This document shows, one piece after another, positions 16,259 through 26,798 of a DNA stretch of 64,000 nucleotides. This DNA is from Bradyrhizobium murdochi. GTDB taxonomy: Bacteria > Pseudomonadota > Alphaproteobacteria > Rhizobiales > Xanthobacteraceae. Under the pieces are notes generated by a model. The model searched no databases, was not told the DNA's origin, and worked only from the letters and a program-made list of their open reading frames with translations. The stretch covers positions 248,001 through 312,000 of the forward strand of contig NZ_AXAU01000001.1 in the NCBI RefSeq assembly GCF_000472965.1, given 5' to 3'. The position numbers and the translations under genes were made by a program. How positions within the stretch are numbered: the first letter of the stretch is position 1; each line of letters opens with the position of its first letter.

Positions 16259-18028
16259 CTACGACTTGGGCCCCAGTGTCGCTTTGCCCGTTCCCGAGAT
16301 GGTCGCGGGCGGTGTCGCCACCTCATCATCATCTATTGCGGCGGGCAGTTCGGCCGGACTGGCGAGCTGCGGCGCGGCCAGCGCGTTGGTCAGGCTGGTC
16401 AGCGCGTCCGGACCGGCGGCGAAGCCGCCCTCGGCGAGAATCTTGTCGATGATCGGCTTGAACGCCGAGACCGACAGCAACTGCGCGGCAAGGCCGTCGC
16501 CCAAACCAAGCCCGTTGCTATGGCCGTTCATCGCGCCATTGCCGCCGCCGCGGCCGAGCAGGCCGCCGGTGTCGAAGATCCGGATGTCGGAAATCTTCTC
16601 GATCGGCTTGACCGCTTCGGCCAGCGCATTCGGGATGATGTTGATGCGCGCCATGGTGAGATCGTAGTCGACCATCGCCTGAGAGAGCTTGTTGCGCGCT
16701 TCCGCCTTCAACGCCGCCACCTCGGCCTCGGCCTGGCCGAGCGATTTGACGCCGGCCGCGCGGGTGGTCGCCGCCTCGGCGTCGGCCTTGGCCAGCATGG
16801 TAATGGCTTCCGCCTTGTTGTTTGCGGCCTGGTTCTCGGCTTCCGCCATCACGGTGATCGGCATCGCCTCGGTCTCGGCGGCCTTGCGCGCTGCGATCAC
16901 GTTGATGATCTTGTCGCGCTCGGCGATTTCGACGGCCTTGGCGGTGGTGACCTTTTCTTCAGCGGCGATCGCCAGCGCACGCGCCGTTTCGGCAATCGTT
17001 TGCGCCTCGGATTGCTCCTTGCTCTTGGCGGCGATCGCGATCGCACTTTCCTGAGCCACGATCTGCAGGTCGCGCTCCATTTCGGTATTGCGTCGTTTCA
17101 CCGCGAGATCGGCCTCGATCTTTCTGGTGTCGCGCAACTGGTTGGCTTCGGTCTGCTTGTTGGCGACCGCCAGCTCCTGCTGAATGCGATACTCGGCCTC
17201 GTTCTGCAGCGCGGTCTGCTCGACCTGCGCGGTCTGCGCACGCATCGCGGCGGTCTTGTTGGCGATGTCGCGTTGCTGCGCCAGTTCCGCCTCGCGCTTG
17301 GTGGCCTCGATCGTCAGCGTGGTCTGGCGGGCGACGAGGTCCTGCTGCGCGATGTTGACCTCGGTGGTGCGGACGATCTGGTTGCGCTCCTGTTCGCGCT
17401 CGCGCGTGATCTTGGTCAGCGTCGTCAGACCGTGGGCGTCGAAGAAGTTGCTCGGGTTGAAATGCTTGATATCGCTCTGGTCGAGACGGGTCAGCGACAC
17501 CGATTCAAGCTCTAGGCCGTTGTTCTGGATGTCGGCGCCGACGGCGTCCTGCACCGATTTCACGAACGTCGCGCGCTGCTCCTGCAGCTCCTCGAGGTTC
17601 ATGGTGGCGGCTACCGAACGCAGGCCGTCGACGAATTTGGCCTCGATCAGTTCGCGCAGCTCGCCTGCATTTTGGGTGCGGCTGCCGAGCGTCTGCGCGG
17701 CAAGCGCGATCGAGGAAGTATCGGGTTTGACGCGCAGATAGAACTCGGCGCCGATATCGACACGCATGCGGTCCTTGGTGATCAGCGAGTCCGGACCGCC
17801 GCGGGCGACCTCCAGCCGCAGCGTCTTCAGATTGACCGCGGCGACGGAGTGGAACACCGGAAGGACGATCGAGCCGCCGTCGAGCACGACCTTCTGGCCG
17901 CCGAGTCCGGTGCGGACATAGGCTTCATCACGGGTCGAGCGGCGGTACAGTTTGGCAAGCAGCAAACCAATAACAAGAACGGCGATAACGCCAATCGTGA
18001 CGGGTATTGCAAGTTCCCACATGTTCAA
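16259..18028 (-). CDS. yqiK: YqiK-type flotillin (SPFH domain protein)
   Basis: This 589-residue membrane scaffold has one N-terminal transmembrane helix (VTIGVIAVLVIGLLLAKLY), an SPFH/band 7 domain at about residues 30-200, and a long Glu/Ala/Gln-rich coiled coil at about 210-430 typical of flotillins. The C-terminus is Gly/Asn-rich and then acidic. Flotillins form microdomain scaffolds in the inner membrane. It is the last gene of a three-gene operon and overlaps yqiJ by four bases. Its place next to PspA-like and YqiJ proteins points to membrane stress or integrity. Confidence 0.88.
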   Translation of the reverse strand: MNMWELAIPVTIGVIAVLVIGLLLAKLYRRSTRDEAYVRTGLGGQKVVLDGGSIVLPVFHSVAAVNLKTLRLEVARGGPDSLITKDRMRVDIGAEFYLRVKPDTSSIALAAQTLGSRTQNAGELRELIEAKFVDGLRSVAATMNLEELQEQRATFVKSVQDAVGADIQNNGLELESVSLTRLDQSDIKHFNPSNFFDAHGLTTLTKITREREQERNQIVRTTEVNIAQQDLVARQTTLTIEATKREAELAQQRDIANKTAAMRAQTAQVEQTALQNEAEYRIQQELAVANKQTEANQLRDTRKIEADLAVKRRNTEMERDLQIVAQESAIAIAAKSKEQSEAQTIAETARALAIAAEEKVTTAKAVEIAERDKIINVIAARKAAETEAMPITVMAEAENQAANNKAEAITMLAKADAEAATTRAAGVKSLGQAEAEVAALKAEARNKLSQAMVDYDLTMARINIIPNALAEAVKPIEKISDIRIFDTGGLLGRGGGNGAMNGHSNGLGLGDGLAAQLLSVSAFKPIIDKILAEGGFAAGPDALTSLTNALAAPQLASPAELPAAIDDDEVATPPATISGTGKATLGPKS

Positions 18029-18684
18029 TCCCTGTCTGAACGTTGTTGCGCAATGAGGTCGGCTGGTGCGGAAATGGCGATAAAGCTCTTGGCATCACGG
18101 TCGACCAGCAGCACGCTGGCGCCGACCGGGAGCGGCGTGGATTCGGGACTGGCGCGCGCCACCAGAGAATGCCAGTTACCGAAGACATCCTTGAGACGGA
18201 CGCGGCCGGGCAGTCCCTGGTCGAGCGGCCCGATCGAAACCTCGGCGACATGGCCGATGAAATCGGCCTCGTCCACCGCGTAGGTTTCGTCGCGCGGGAT
18301 GATCTTGGCGATGCCGCGGCTGGTGACGCGGATGGCCGGAATGCTGCAGGCCGCCGCGGCGAGCGCCGCGATCGAGACGGGGAGCGAGATCCCCACGCCG
18401 TGCGCCAACCCCTGCAGGAAGAATCCGGCGATCGAGAACGTGCCGAGCGCGAGAATGATCAGGATCAAAAGCGGTAGACGCCCTGCATTGATCCAGAGGA
18501 ATAGGCCGCCGAGGCCGTTGGCGTGGTCGGCCTCGACGGTGACTTCCTTGCCGAGCAGTTCGCTGATCGAGAAGCCGACCAGCGTCGCCAGCAGTTCGAT
18601 GCCGCCGAGCGCCAGCATGATTGCGGCGGCAATTGCGAAGGGACGTACGTCGGGCGCCAGCAGGAGGTCGGACACGCCACTCAT
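18025..18684 (-). CDS. yqiJ: YqiJ-family inner membrane protein with OB-fold
   Basis: This 219-residue protein has three to four membrane segments (about residues 17-40, 68-95 and 100-118) followed by a C-terminal soluble beta-rich domain (about 130-205), the arrangement of YqiJ/NfeD-like partners of flotillins. NfeD-like OB domains usually bind or stabilise the SPFH partner. It overlaps both the upstream PspA-like gene and the downstream flotillin gene by four bases, so all three should be made together. Confidence 0.85.
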   Translation of the reverse strand: MSGVSDLLLAPDVRPFAIAAAIMLALGGIELLATLVGFSISELLGKEVTVEADHANGLGGLFLWINAGRLPLLILIILALGTFSIAGFFLQGLAHGVGISLPVSIAALAAAACSIPAIRVTSRGIAKIIPRDETYAVDEADFIGHVAEVSIGPLDQGLPGRVRLKDVFGNWHSLVARASPESTPLPVGASVLLVDRDAKSFIAISAPADLIAQQRSDRD

Positions 18685-19811
18685 TGCTGCGATTTGATCC
18701 TTTCAAGCCGCGCCGCGATTTCCTTTTCGCGATGCAACCGGTCGAGTTCATCGAGCTCCTTGTCGCCGGGCACGCTTGCAGCGGGTACGCCGGTGACGCG
18801 TGCGATCGCTGCCATCGCCCGATCGGGACTCACGGTTTTGGTCGCGCCAGCCGCGCGTCCGGTTTCGTGCGGCGCGTGTTTTTCGAGACTCGCCTCGAGA
18901 TCGGCGAGGCGGGTCTCGGCTTCACGCCGCGCGCCAAGCATCGCCTGTAAGGCCTTGGTCTGCTCGTCGATTTCGAGTTCGATGAAATCCATCGCGCGCT
19001 CCAGCGCGGTACCCTGCGATTCCAGATCAATTTGCCGTGCTACGCCGGCGCGCGCGAGGTCTTCGCGGCTTTCTGCAACCGCAAGACGAATCTTGTCCGT
19101 CAGCGCGGCAATTTCGGCGTCGAGCTCTTCGCGCCGGCGCTTGAGGCGGAACTCCTCGGCGCGCGACTTGCCGAGCGCGTGGCGTGCTTCGTCAGCGCCG
19201 GCGTCGATTTCGCGGATCGCCTGCTTGACCATCGCGACCTTGTTGCTGTTCTCGGCATTGTCGATCGTCTCGCTGGCAATGGCGGCAAGAAGTCTGCCCA
19301 TACGTGCAAGGATACCCTCGTGAACCATGGTCTTCTCCTCCGGCTGTGGTGATTTCGATTTGACGGCGATGTGGATTTCGTACGCACGACCGTCCGAAAC
19401 CAGGTGAGCCGGGAAAGGGCTATCCCAGCCGGCAAGATAGCCGGGGATTTCAAACGGCACCAAGACACGTCCGTGGACAGTGCTAATGGTCAGTGAAGTT
19501 GGTCCCTTGATCGCAAACAACTTGTCGTCGAGCGGGATTTTGCGCGTTGGGGAGCCGGCGACGTAACTGGCGCGGTCGCGCAGGCCGAGTGTCACGAGAC
19601 GCGCGGGCAGTCCGGTCTCGGTGCGGATCCGCTCATAGGCCTGGGCGTGGAGGGTGACGAGGTTGGCACCAACCGGGGCAACCTCCGCCAGTATCGCCAT
19701 CATCCGGTCATAGGCGCCAAAGGTCGCTTCGATGGCGGCGATGCCGGCCTCGTCAGGGGCGAGGGCGTATCGCAGCGTGGCCGTCGGGGTTTCAACCGGA
19801 ACCTTTATCAT
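18681..19811 (-). CDS. PspA/IM30-like coiled coil fused to a TnpB-like N-terminal domain
   Basis: This 376-residue protein has two unlike parts. Residues 162-376 form a long alpha-helical, charged coiled coil of the PspA/IM30 kind, expected to polymerise on stressed inner membrane. Residues 1-150 resemble the N-terminal beta-barrel and helical part of TnpB (IS200/IS605 accessory nuclease): AYERIRTETGLPARLVTLGL, then IPLDDKLFAIKG, then STVHGRVLVPFEIPGY, then HLVSDGRAYEIHIAV. No RuvC or zinc-ribbon part is present. An excellent internal ribosome site (GGAGGAGAAGACC) precedes the in-frame ATG at 19328, so a short PspA-only form is also likely. The gene heads the operon with yqiJ and flotillin. 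The family of the N-terminal part is my reading by eye. Confidence 0.75.
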   Translation of the reverse strand: MIKVPVETPTATLRYALAPDEAGIAAIEATFGAYDRMMAILAEVAPVGANLVTLHAQAYERIRTETGLPARLVTLGLRDRASYVAGSPTRKIPLDDKLFAIKGPTSLTISTVHGRVLVPFEIPGYLAGWDSPFPAHLVSDGRAYEIHIAVKSKSPQPEEKTMVHEGILARMGRLLAAIASETIDNAENSNKVAMVKQAIREIDAGADEARHALGKSRAEEFRLKRRREELDAEIAALTDKIRLAVAESREDLARAGVARQIDLESQGTALERAMDFIELEIDEQTKALQAMLGARREAETRLADLEASLEKHAPHETGRAAGATKTVSPDRAMAAIARVTGVPAASVPGDKELDELDRLHREKEIAARLERIKSQQ

Positions 19812-19822
19812 GCGACCAACAT

Positions 19823-19843
19823 AAAGTACTTCCTCAGTGCTTT
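19823..19843. promoter_or_regulatory. Inverted repeat upstream of the PspA-like operon
   Basis: AAAGTACT and AGTGCTTT are separated by TCCTC, with 7 of 8 positions complementary, 12 bases from the start codon at 19811. It is a candidate repressor or activator site in the region shared with divergent mntH. Confidence 0.4.
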
Positions 19844-19881
19844 ACAAGGCGCTCTGCGGTATCATTTTCGTGATTACCAAA

Positions 19882-19931
19882 TGCAAATTGTACATGATTG
19901 CCAGATGCAGTTGCAAATGAGTTGCAATAAG
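19882..19931 (+). promoter_or_regulatory. TGCAA repeats upstream of mntH, possible Mur operator
   Basis: ATGCAAATTG, GCAGTTGCAAATG and AGTTGCAATAAG follow one another within 50 bases and end 26 bases before the mntH start. Mur, the Fur-family Mn(II) repressor of rhizobia and Bradyrhizobium, controls mntH through operators of this TGCAA type as I recall. The match to a published site was not checked. Confidence 0.5.
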
Positions 19932-19956
19932 AACGAAGATCGGCCATCTTGCTGAA

Positions 19957-21345
19957 ATGGATGCGCGCACGCCCGAGTTGGGCCCGGAAGCCAAGGGTTT
20001 ACTGATGGCCGATACGACCGCCTCCGGTTGGCGCGCTGACGCCGCCGCCGACGCCCGGCTGAGCCTGCCCGAGGTCAATTCCACGATCCTGGTGCCCTTT
20101 GGGGGGCATTGGTCGCGCCGGCTGCTGGCCTTCCTCGGCCCCGGCTATCTGGTTTCGGTCGGTTACATGGACCCCGGCAATTGGGCCACCGACCTCGCGG
20201 GCGGTTCGAAGTTCGGCTACACGCTGCTCGCGGTCATCCTGATGTCGAACCTGATGGCGATCCTGTTGCAGGCGCTCGCCGCGCGGCTTGGCATCGTCAC
20301 CGATCGCGATCTGGCGCAGGCCTGCCGCGCCAGCTTCTCGCGGTCCGTGAACTTCCTGCTCTGGGTGGTCTGCGAAGCGGCAATCATCGCCTGCGATCTT
20401 GCCGAGGTGATCGGCACCGCGATCGCGCTCAACCTGTTGTTCGGCATTCCCCTGATCTGGGGCGCGCTGATAACTGCGCTCGATGCCTTCCTGCTGCTGC
20501 TCCTGATGAACAGGGGTTTTCGCTTCCTCGAAGCCTTCGTCATCTCGCTGCTAATTGTGATCGCGGTCTGCTTTTCGATTCAGATCGTGGCTGCGGCGCC
20601 GCCGGTAGCTGCCGTTCTGAAGGGGTTTGTGCCGTCGCCCGAGATCGTCACCAATCCGGAGATGCTCTACATCGCAATCGGCATCATCGGCGCCACCGTG
20701 ATGCCGCATAATCTTTATCTGCATTCCTCGATCGTGCAGACCCGTGCCTATGAGCGCAACGACAAGGGCCGCCGCGAGGCGATCAGATGGGCGACGACGG
20801 ATTCGACCATCGCCTTGATGCTGGCGCTGTTCATCAACGCCGCGATCCTGATCGTCGCCGCCTCCACCTTCTATTCGAGCGGACGCACCGAGGTCGCCGA
20901 GATCGGTCAGGCATATGAACTGCTGTCGCCGCTACTCGGGCTCGGCATTGCCTCGACGCTGTTCGCGGTGGCGCTGCTCGCCTCCGGCCTGAACTCGACC
21001 GTCACCGCGACGCTGGCCGGCCAGATCGTGATGGAAGGCTTTTTGAACCTGCGGCTGCCGAGCTGGGCGCGGCGGCTATTGACCCGCGGCGTCGCCATCG
21101 TTCCGGTCGTGATCGTCACCGCACTCTATGGCGAGCGCGGCACCGGCCAATTGTTAGTGTTCAGCCAAGTCGTGCTGTCCATGCAATTGCCGTTCGCGGT
21201 GATCCCGCTGGTGAAGTTTGTTTCCGACCGCCGCAAGATGGGCAAGTTCGTCATCCCGCGCGCAGTAGCTGCCGTGGCGTGGATCGTCGCCGGAATCATC
21301 GTGGCGCTGAACGTGAAGCTGTTGTTCGAGGCGTTTTTCGGGTGA
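19957..21345 (+). CDS. mntH: NRAMP-family manganese transporter MntH
   Basis: This 462-residue proton-coupled divalent metal importer has 11 membrane segments. The metal-binding motifs are present: DPGN at residues 72-75 in helix 1 and MPHN at 249-252 in helix 6. In Bradyrhizobium MntH is the main Mn(II) uptake system. The ATG at 19957 has no clear ribosome site; an in-frame ATG at 20005 follows AAGGG and could be the true start. TGCAA repeats upstream suggest Mn control. The gene is divergent from the PspA-like operon and convergent with bpt. Confidence 0.93.
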   Translation: MDARTPELGPEAKGLLMADTTASGWRADAAADARLSLPEVNSTILVPFGGHWSRRLLAFLGPGYLVSVGYMDPGNWATDLAGGSKFGYTLLAVILMSNLMAILLQALAARLGIVTDRDLAQACRASFSRSVNFLLWVVCEAAIIACDLAEVIGTAIALNLLFGIPLIWGALITALDAFLLLLLMNRGFRFLEAFVISLLIVIAVCFSIQIVAAAPPVAAVLKGFVPSPEIVTNPEMLYIAIGIIGATVMPHNLYLHSSIVQTRAYERNDKGRREAIRWATTDSTIALMLALFINAAILIVAASTFYSSGRTEVAEIGQAYELLSPLLGLGIASTLFAVALLASGLNSTVTATLAGQIVMEGFLNLRLPSWARRLLTRGVAIVPVVIVTALYGERGTGQLLVFSQVVLSMQLPFAVIPLVKFVSDRRKMGKFVIPRAVAAVAWIVAGIIVALNVKLLFEAFFG

Positions 21346-21346
21346 A

Positions 21347-21422
21347 GAGGCGAATAGCGAGTGGCGAATAGCGAGTAGGGAAGGCAATAACCCATTCGCT
21401 ATTCGCTACTCGCCATTCGCCC
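21347..21422. repeat. Palindromic repeat, GCGAATAGCGAGTAGCGAAT family
   Basis: Left part GGCGAATAGCGAGTGGCGAATAG is mirrored by CTATTCGCTACTCGCCATTCGCC, forming a long hairpin between convergent mntH and bpt. A second copy lies at 23053-23130. It may end transcription from both sides. Confidence 0.75.
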
Positions 21423-21424
21423 TT

Positions 21425-22201
21425 TCAATCCTGCGGCTCGGACAGCATTTCGCCGGTCGCATCTACCCGCAGCCAGCCTGACGGAGCCAGCCGCTGCTGC
21501 GGCAGGAAGCGGCCCTTGTAATCCATCTTCTTGGAGCCCTCGATCCAATAGCCGAGATAGACGTAAGGCAGCCCGAGCCGCCGCGCGCGGGTGATGTGAT
21601 CGAGGATCATGAAGGTGCCGAGCGAGCGGCTGTGCTGCGACGGCTCGAAAAACGAGTACACCATCGATAGCCCGTCGCTGAGCACATCCGTCAGCGCCAC
21701 CGCGACCAGCTCCTCGCCGCGGCCGGTGATACCGGTGTCGACGCCGCGCTTGCGGTATTCGATGATGCGGGTCTCGACATGGCTGTCTTCCACCATCATC
21801 GCGTAGTCGAGCACGGTCATGTCGGCCATGCCGCCATGGCGGTGGCGCCTGTCGAGGTAGGCGCGGAACACGGAGTATTGCTCCGACGTCGGCACCGCGC
21901 TGCGCTGCTCGCCGACGATGTCGGCGTTGCGCGCCAAAACCTTCTTGAAGTTGCGCGAGGGGCGGAATTCGTTGGCGATGACGCGCACGGAGACGCAGGC
22001 CCGGCACTGGTCGCAGGCCGGGCGGTAAGCGATCGACTGGCTGCGGCGGAAGCCACCATGGGTCAGGAGGTCGTTGAGGTCGCCGGCCTTGTCGCCGACC
22101 AGATGCGTGAACACCTTGCGCTCGTGCCGGCCCGGCAGATAGGGGCAGGGCGAGGGCGCCGTCAGGTAGAATTGCGGGGTATCACGCGAGTGCTGGGTCA
22201 C
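21425..22201 (-). CDS. bpt: Aspartate/glutamate leucyltransferase (Bpt)
   Basis: This 258-residue aminoacyl-tRNA-protein transferase adds leucine from Leu-tRNA to proteins with N-terminal Asp or Glu, marking them for ClpS/ClpAP in the N-degron pathway. Visible are the N-terminal [16 protein letters not shown] block, the Cys-rich [20 protein letters not shown] segment and the C-terminal [15 protein letters not shown] motif. Length fits the bacterial Bpt/Ate1 family. It stands alone beside a palindromic repeat. Confidence 0.93.
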   Translation of the reverse strand: MTQHSRDTPQFYLTAPSPCPYLPGRHERKVFTHLVGDKAGDLNDLLTHGGFRRSQSIAYRPACDQCRACVSVRVIANEFRPSRNFKKVLARNADIVGEQRSAVPTSEQYSVFRAYLDRRHRHGGMADMTVLDYAMMVEDSHVETRIIEYRKRGVDTGITGRGEELVAVALTDVLSDGLSMVYSFFEPSQHSRSLGTFMILDHITRARRLGLPYVYLGYWIEGSKKMDYKGRFLPQQRLAPSGWLRVDATGEMLSEPQD

Positions 22202-22289
22202 GTCGGGTCGTCACGCCTCCGAAACAAATCAACCATAGCGCTTTCCAACGCAGTAGACACCGGTTCGCGTTAAGAAAACGCATCGGAAC

Positions 22290-22332
22290 GAAAAAAGCGC
22301 CGGCCCGGCCCCGATTTCATCTTGGGGGCCCG
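22290..22332 (-). terminator. Probable terminator of the RDD gene
   Basis: On the minus strand GGGCCCCC and GGGGCC pair around AAGATGAAATC, followed by GGCGC and TTTTTT. It lies about 55 bases after the RDD gene stop. Confidence 0.5.
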
Positions 22333-22386
22333 ACCGACTCTAGCATCGCGCCCCGAAGGCGGACGGTCAAATAGTTTGCTGCTCGC

Positions 22387-22959
22387 TCAATAGCTGCTGC
22401 GCGGCAAAGGAACTACCTGGGTACGAACCGAGCTGTTGATGACCACGGTTCCCAGGATGATGTCGTGCAGCAGCCGGCGGCGGCTGTTGAACAGGCCGAC
22501 CAGCAGCACCAGCGGCGTCAGGAATGAGATCGAGACCCAGTACAGCACGGCATGGCAGGCACCGAGTACGAAATAGCCCGGCTCGCCGTACCAGGTGCGC
22601 AGCTCCAGATCCATCGCGCGCATGCCGAGCGTCGCCGAATGCGGGCCGCCGATCGAGGTACCGTAATAGACGATCGCCCACACGATGGTGGCGGGCCACG
22701 CCAGCCAGAACAGCAACCAGCCGAGCCCGAGCGTGATGATGCCGAACAGGCCGATGAAGATGTAGCCGAGGATGACGGGCACCGACAGCACGACGAGGTC
22801 GATCAGGAACGCAAATACCCGCCGCGTGAGCACGCCGCGAAACAGTTCCGGCTGCGAATAGGGATCGAACGCATGCGGCGGCACTCCACCGTCGTTCCGC
22901 CAGCCGCCGCCAGCACTTTGAGGGCCGCCGCCAGTATTGCCAGAGCCGCTATAAGACAT
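22387..22959 (-). CDS. RDD family membrane protein
   Basis: This 190-residue protein has a Gly/Ser-rich N-terminus, then an RDD domain with the Arg of TRRVFAFLIDLVVLS in helix 1, a central helix pair, and the SATLGMRAMDLELR signature. RDD proteins are small membrane proteins linked to ion or small-molecule transport; this one has no known substrate. The ATG at 22959 follows GGAGGA. The gene lies downstream of hemB on the same strand, separated by a palindromic repeat. Confidence 0.85.
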   Translation of the reverse strand: MSYSGSGNTGGGPQSAGGGWRNDGGVPPHAFDPYSQPELFRGVLTRRVFAFLIDLVVLSVPVILGYIFIGLFGIITLGLGWLLFWLAWPATIVWAIVYYGTSIGGPHSATLGMRAMDLELRTWYGEPGYFVLGACHAVLYWVSISFLTPLVLLVGLFNSRRRLLHDIILGTVVINSSVRTQVVPLPRSSY

Positions 22960-23052
22960 GGTCCGTCCTCCAGGCCGATATTTCCTGACGACACATGGGA
23001 ACCGGCCGCGCCCGCGCCAAGGGCCTGTGACCATTAACAGCGAGCAATATTG

Positions 23053-24866
<1,814 letters not shown>

Positions 24867-24884
24867 GATCCTGCGGCGCGTCCG

Positions 24885-25010
24885 GTGGCCTCATGGCTCG
24901 AGACGCGCGGCCTTGCCGCGCTCCTCACCATGAGGACGAGCTAGACCTCGTCCTGAAGCTAGACCTCATCCTGAGGAGCGGCCAATTGGCCGCGTCTCGA
25001 AGGATGAAGC
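24885..25010. repeat. Dispersed palindromic repeat, CTCATGG...GAGACGCGGCC family
   Basis: CTCATGGCTCGAGACGCGCG, a first CCTCACCATGAGGACGAG, and a second CATCCTGAGGAGCGGCC with CGCGTCTCGAAGGATGAAG form overlapping inverted repeats. A related copy lies inside the rib operon at 33760-33872. Confidence 0.7.
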
Positions 25011-25419
25011 CACCGTTGCTTCAACGCGTCAGTTTTCCGCCATAATCCATCCGCGTGCAGAATCCGCGACGCGATCCCGTACAATTTTCGAAAAGCTTTT
25101 CCGTAACGATTTGATCACCGTTAAAGGCCGTAAAGGGTTCCACCACACATCTTACGCGAGCGTTTCGATTTCAGACGTACCTGTTTCCGAATGCGACAAG
25201 GCTTGCAGACGAAGCGTGAACAGGGTGCTTCCAGCGTCAATGAAATGTTGCAAAAAGCCTTGATCCATGGGGCTTAATCCACAATTCACTCTGTTAAATT
25301 CATGATCTCTTTATTGTCTTATTTAAGCGGATCTTCAATCCGCCCCCTTAAGTTGAAGCTATCAGGCGGGACAGAAGTTTCGTCGAAATAAGTCGAAAAA
25401 CGACGACAGGGGAAGTGTC
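25011..25419 (+). promoter_or_regulatory. Long control region of ldtR
   Basis: About 400 bases without a gene precede ldtR. The last 150 bases are AT-rich compared with the surroundings (ATGATCTCTTTATTGTCTTA and nearby), so the promoter probably lies at about 25280-25330. A short inverted repeat GCGGATCTTCAATCCGC sits at about 25327-25343. No coding frame is evident. Confidence 0.4.
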
Positions 25420-25935
25420 ATGATCAAAGCCGTTGCAACGGCGGTGGAAACCGCTGAACGCTCTGCCGGTCAAACTCCGGTGCAGCCGCTCTATCTGGAA
25501 GCGTTGACTTTGGTGGAACGGCTGCATCGCCGGCTGCTCGACGTCATCAAGGACGAATTCGATCGCCGCGGCCGTGCCGACATCAATTCGGTGCAGGCGC
25601 TGCTGCTCTATAACATCGGCGACAAGGAGTTGACCGCGGGCGAACTGCGCACGCGCGGTTACTACCTCGGCTCCAACGTCTCCTATAACCTCAAGAAGCT
25701 CGTCGAGCTCGGCTTCCTCGATCATCAGCGCTCGCGCGTCGATCGTCGCTCGGTCCGCATTCGCCTCACCGCGCAGGGCCAGGAAATCCGCAAGATCGTC
25801 GATGCGCTCTACCAGAAGCACGTCAAGACGGTGGAGCAGGTCGGCGGCATCTCGAATGAGGAGTTCGCGACGCTGAACAAGTCGCTGCACCGCCTCGAGC
25901 GGTTCTGGACCGACCAGATCCTGTATCGCCTCTGA
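25420..25935 (+). CDS. ldtR: MarR-family regulator LdtR
   Basis: This 171-residue winged-helix protein matches the alphaproteobacterial LdtR group: the HTH region TAGELRTRGYYLGSNVSYNL, the wing DHQRSRVDRRSVRIRLT and long dimerisation helices at both ends. LdtR was described in Liberibacter as an activator of an L,D-transpeptidase gene and of stress tolerance. The ATG follows AGGGGAAG. No transpeptidase gene is adjacent here. Confidence 0.88.
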   Translation: MIKAVATAVETAERSAGQTPVQPLYLEALTLVERLHRRLLDVIKDEFDRRGRADINSVQALLLYNIGDKELTAGELRTRGYYLGSNVSYNLKKLVELGFLDHQRSRVDRRSVRIRLTAQGQEIRKIVDALYQKHVKTVEQVGGISNEEFATLNKSLHRLERFWTDQILYRL

Positions 25936-26013
25936 GAATTCGTAAGCCGGCCGCCTAGAAGACCGGTAGCCAACAAGCTGACAAACTGGCAAGGCAGTGA
26001 GCCCTGCTCAACG

Positions 26014-26056
26014 CGCATCGGCGCCGGTCTTCCGGCTCCGGTGCGCTTTGCTTTTG
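26014..26056 (+). terminator. Terminator after ldtR
   Basis: GCATCGGCGCCGG and CCGGCTCCGGTGC form a long stem with two mismatches and a short loop, followed by GCTTTGCTTTTG. It lies 80 bases after the ldtR stop. Confidence 0.6.
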
Positions 26057-26201
26057 AGGGAAAATCCTCCGCATTTCCGGGCAGCTATCACTGTTTCCTA
26101 AAGAGAAATTGCGATTTCTCGCATTGGAACCACCTTCTTCTCGTGATGGAACCATCTTCGCACCTGCGAATTATCGGCTCGGCCACCAAACAGGTGAGGG
26201 C

Positions 26202-26426
26202 ATGCTGGTCGAGCGCGGAATTCAGGTCATGAATTTTGAGGTGGTGGGCGATGCCTACGCGATCGCCTCAAACTACCTTCGCAAGAGCGGCGCCATTGCC
26301 GATACCCTCGCCACCGACGATCGATTGCTCGCAATCATCGTGAAGCTGTTCCGGCGCGGCGAATTTAACAGGCTCAGGCTCGCCAATAAGGCGATCGCCA
26401 CGTTCGAAGCACGCGCATTGGCCTGA
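26202..26426 (+). CDS. Small hypothetical protein
   Basis: This 74-residue protein is not recognised. It has alternating hydrophobic and basic residues (AIASNYLRKSGAIADTLATD, then KLFRRGEFNRLRLANKAI), suggesting a helical soluble protein. The ATG at 26202 follows AGGTGAGGG; a later ATG at 26229 is an alternative. The frame extends to 26109 without a good ribosome site. It is followed by another small gene 32 bases downstream, probably in one transcript. Confidence 0.55.
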   Translation: MLVERGIQVMNFEVVGDAYAIASNYLRKSGAIADTLATDDRLLAIIVKLFRRGEFNRLRLANKAIATFEARALA

Positions 26427-26458
26427 CGATCACCCGCTCACGCAACTCAGGAGAATCC

Positions 26459-26680
26459 ATGGAAGCCGCGATCGAACGGATCATGCAGACCTATGACCTG
26501 CTTCTAAACTGCAGCGCCGCTGCCAGCGAGGAGGCGCGCGCCAAGGTCACTGCCTATCTCACCACGCTGGTCGAGGCGGGCGAGACGGATCCGCACCGGC
26601 TGACGGTGTGCGGGCTCACCTATTTACGCCAGCTCGATGGCAGCAACGATCCGGTGAAGGCGGGGTATACGGGATTGTAA
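26459..26680 (+). CDS. Small hypothetical protein
   Basis: This 73-residue protein is unrecognised and predicted all-helical, with a core RIMQTYDLLLNCSAAASEEA and a conserved-looking end GLTYLRQLDG. A strong CAGGAG lies six bases before the ATG. It is likely co-transcribed with the preceding small gene. Confidence 0.65.
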   Translation: MEAAIERIMQTYDLLLNCSAAASEEARAKVTAYLTTLVEAGETDPHRLTVCGLTYLRQLDGSNDPVKAGYTGL

Positions 26681-26798
26681 CGTAAAGACGCCTTGCTTCC
26701 GCGGCTTGACGCGAGCGCAGACCTGGTGCCTCCGAAGCAAGTCTTGCTGCCCCGCGCGCGCCGCCATAGATTGTGTCTCTGATCGACGGAGGCTCGCC

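Noticed and set aside
16175..17515. Plus-strand open frame of 446 codons
   Set aside because: It is antisense to the flotillin gene, whose SPFH and coiled-coil features are clear. The frame shows only Gly/Arg/Leu repeats mirroring the coiled coil.
18681..19811. Complete TnpB or IS200/IS605 element at this place
   Set aside because: No RuvC domain, zinc ribbon, TnpA gene or transposon end hairpin is seen; only the N-terminal domain resemblance remains.
21347..21422. CRISPR-like look of GCGAATAGCGAGTAGCGAAT units
   Set aside because: The units are adjacent and form one palindrome without spacers; the same element recurs singly elsewhere.
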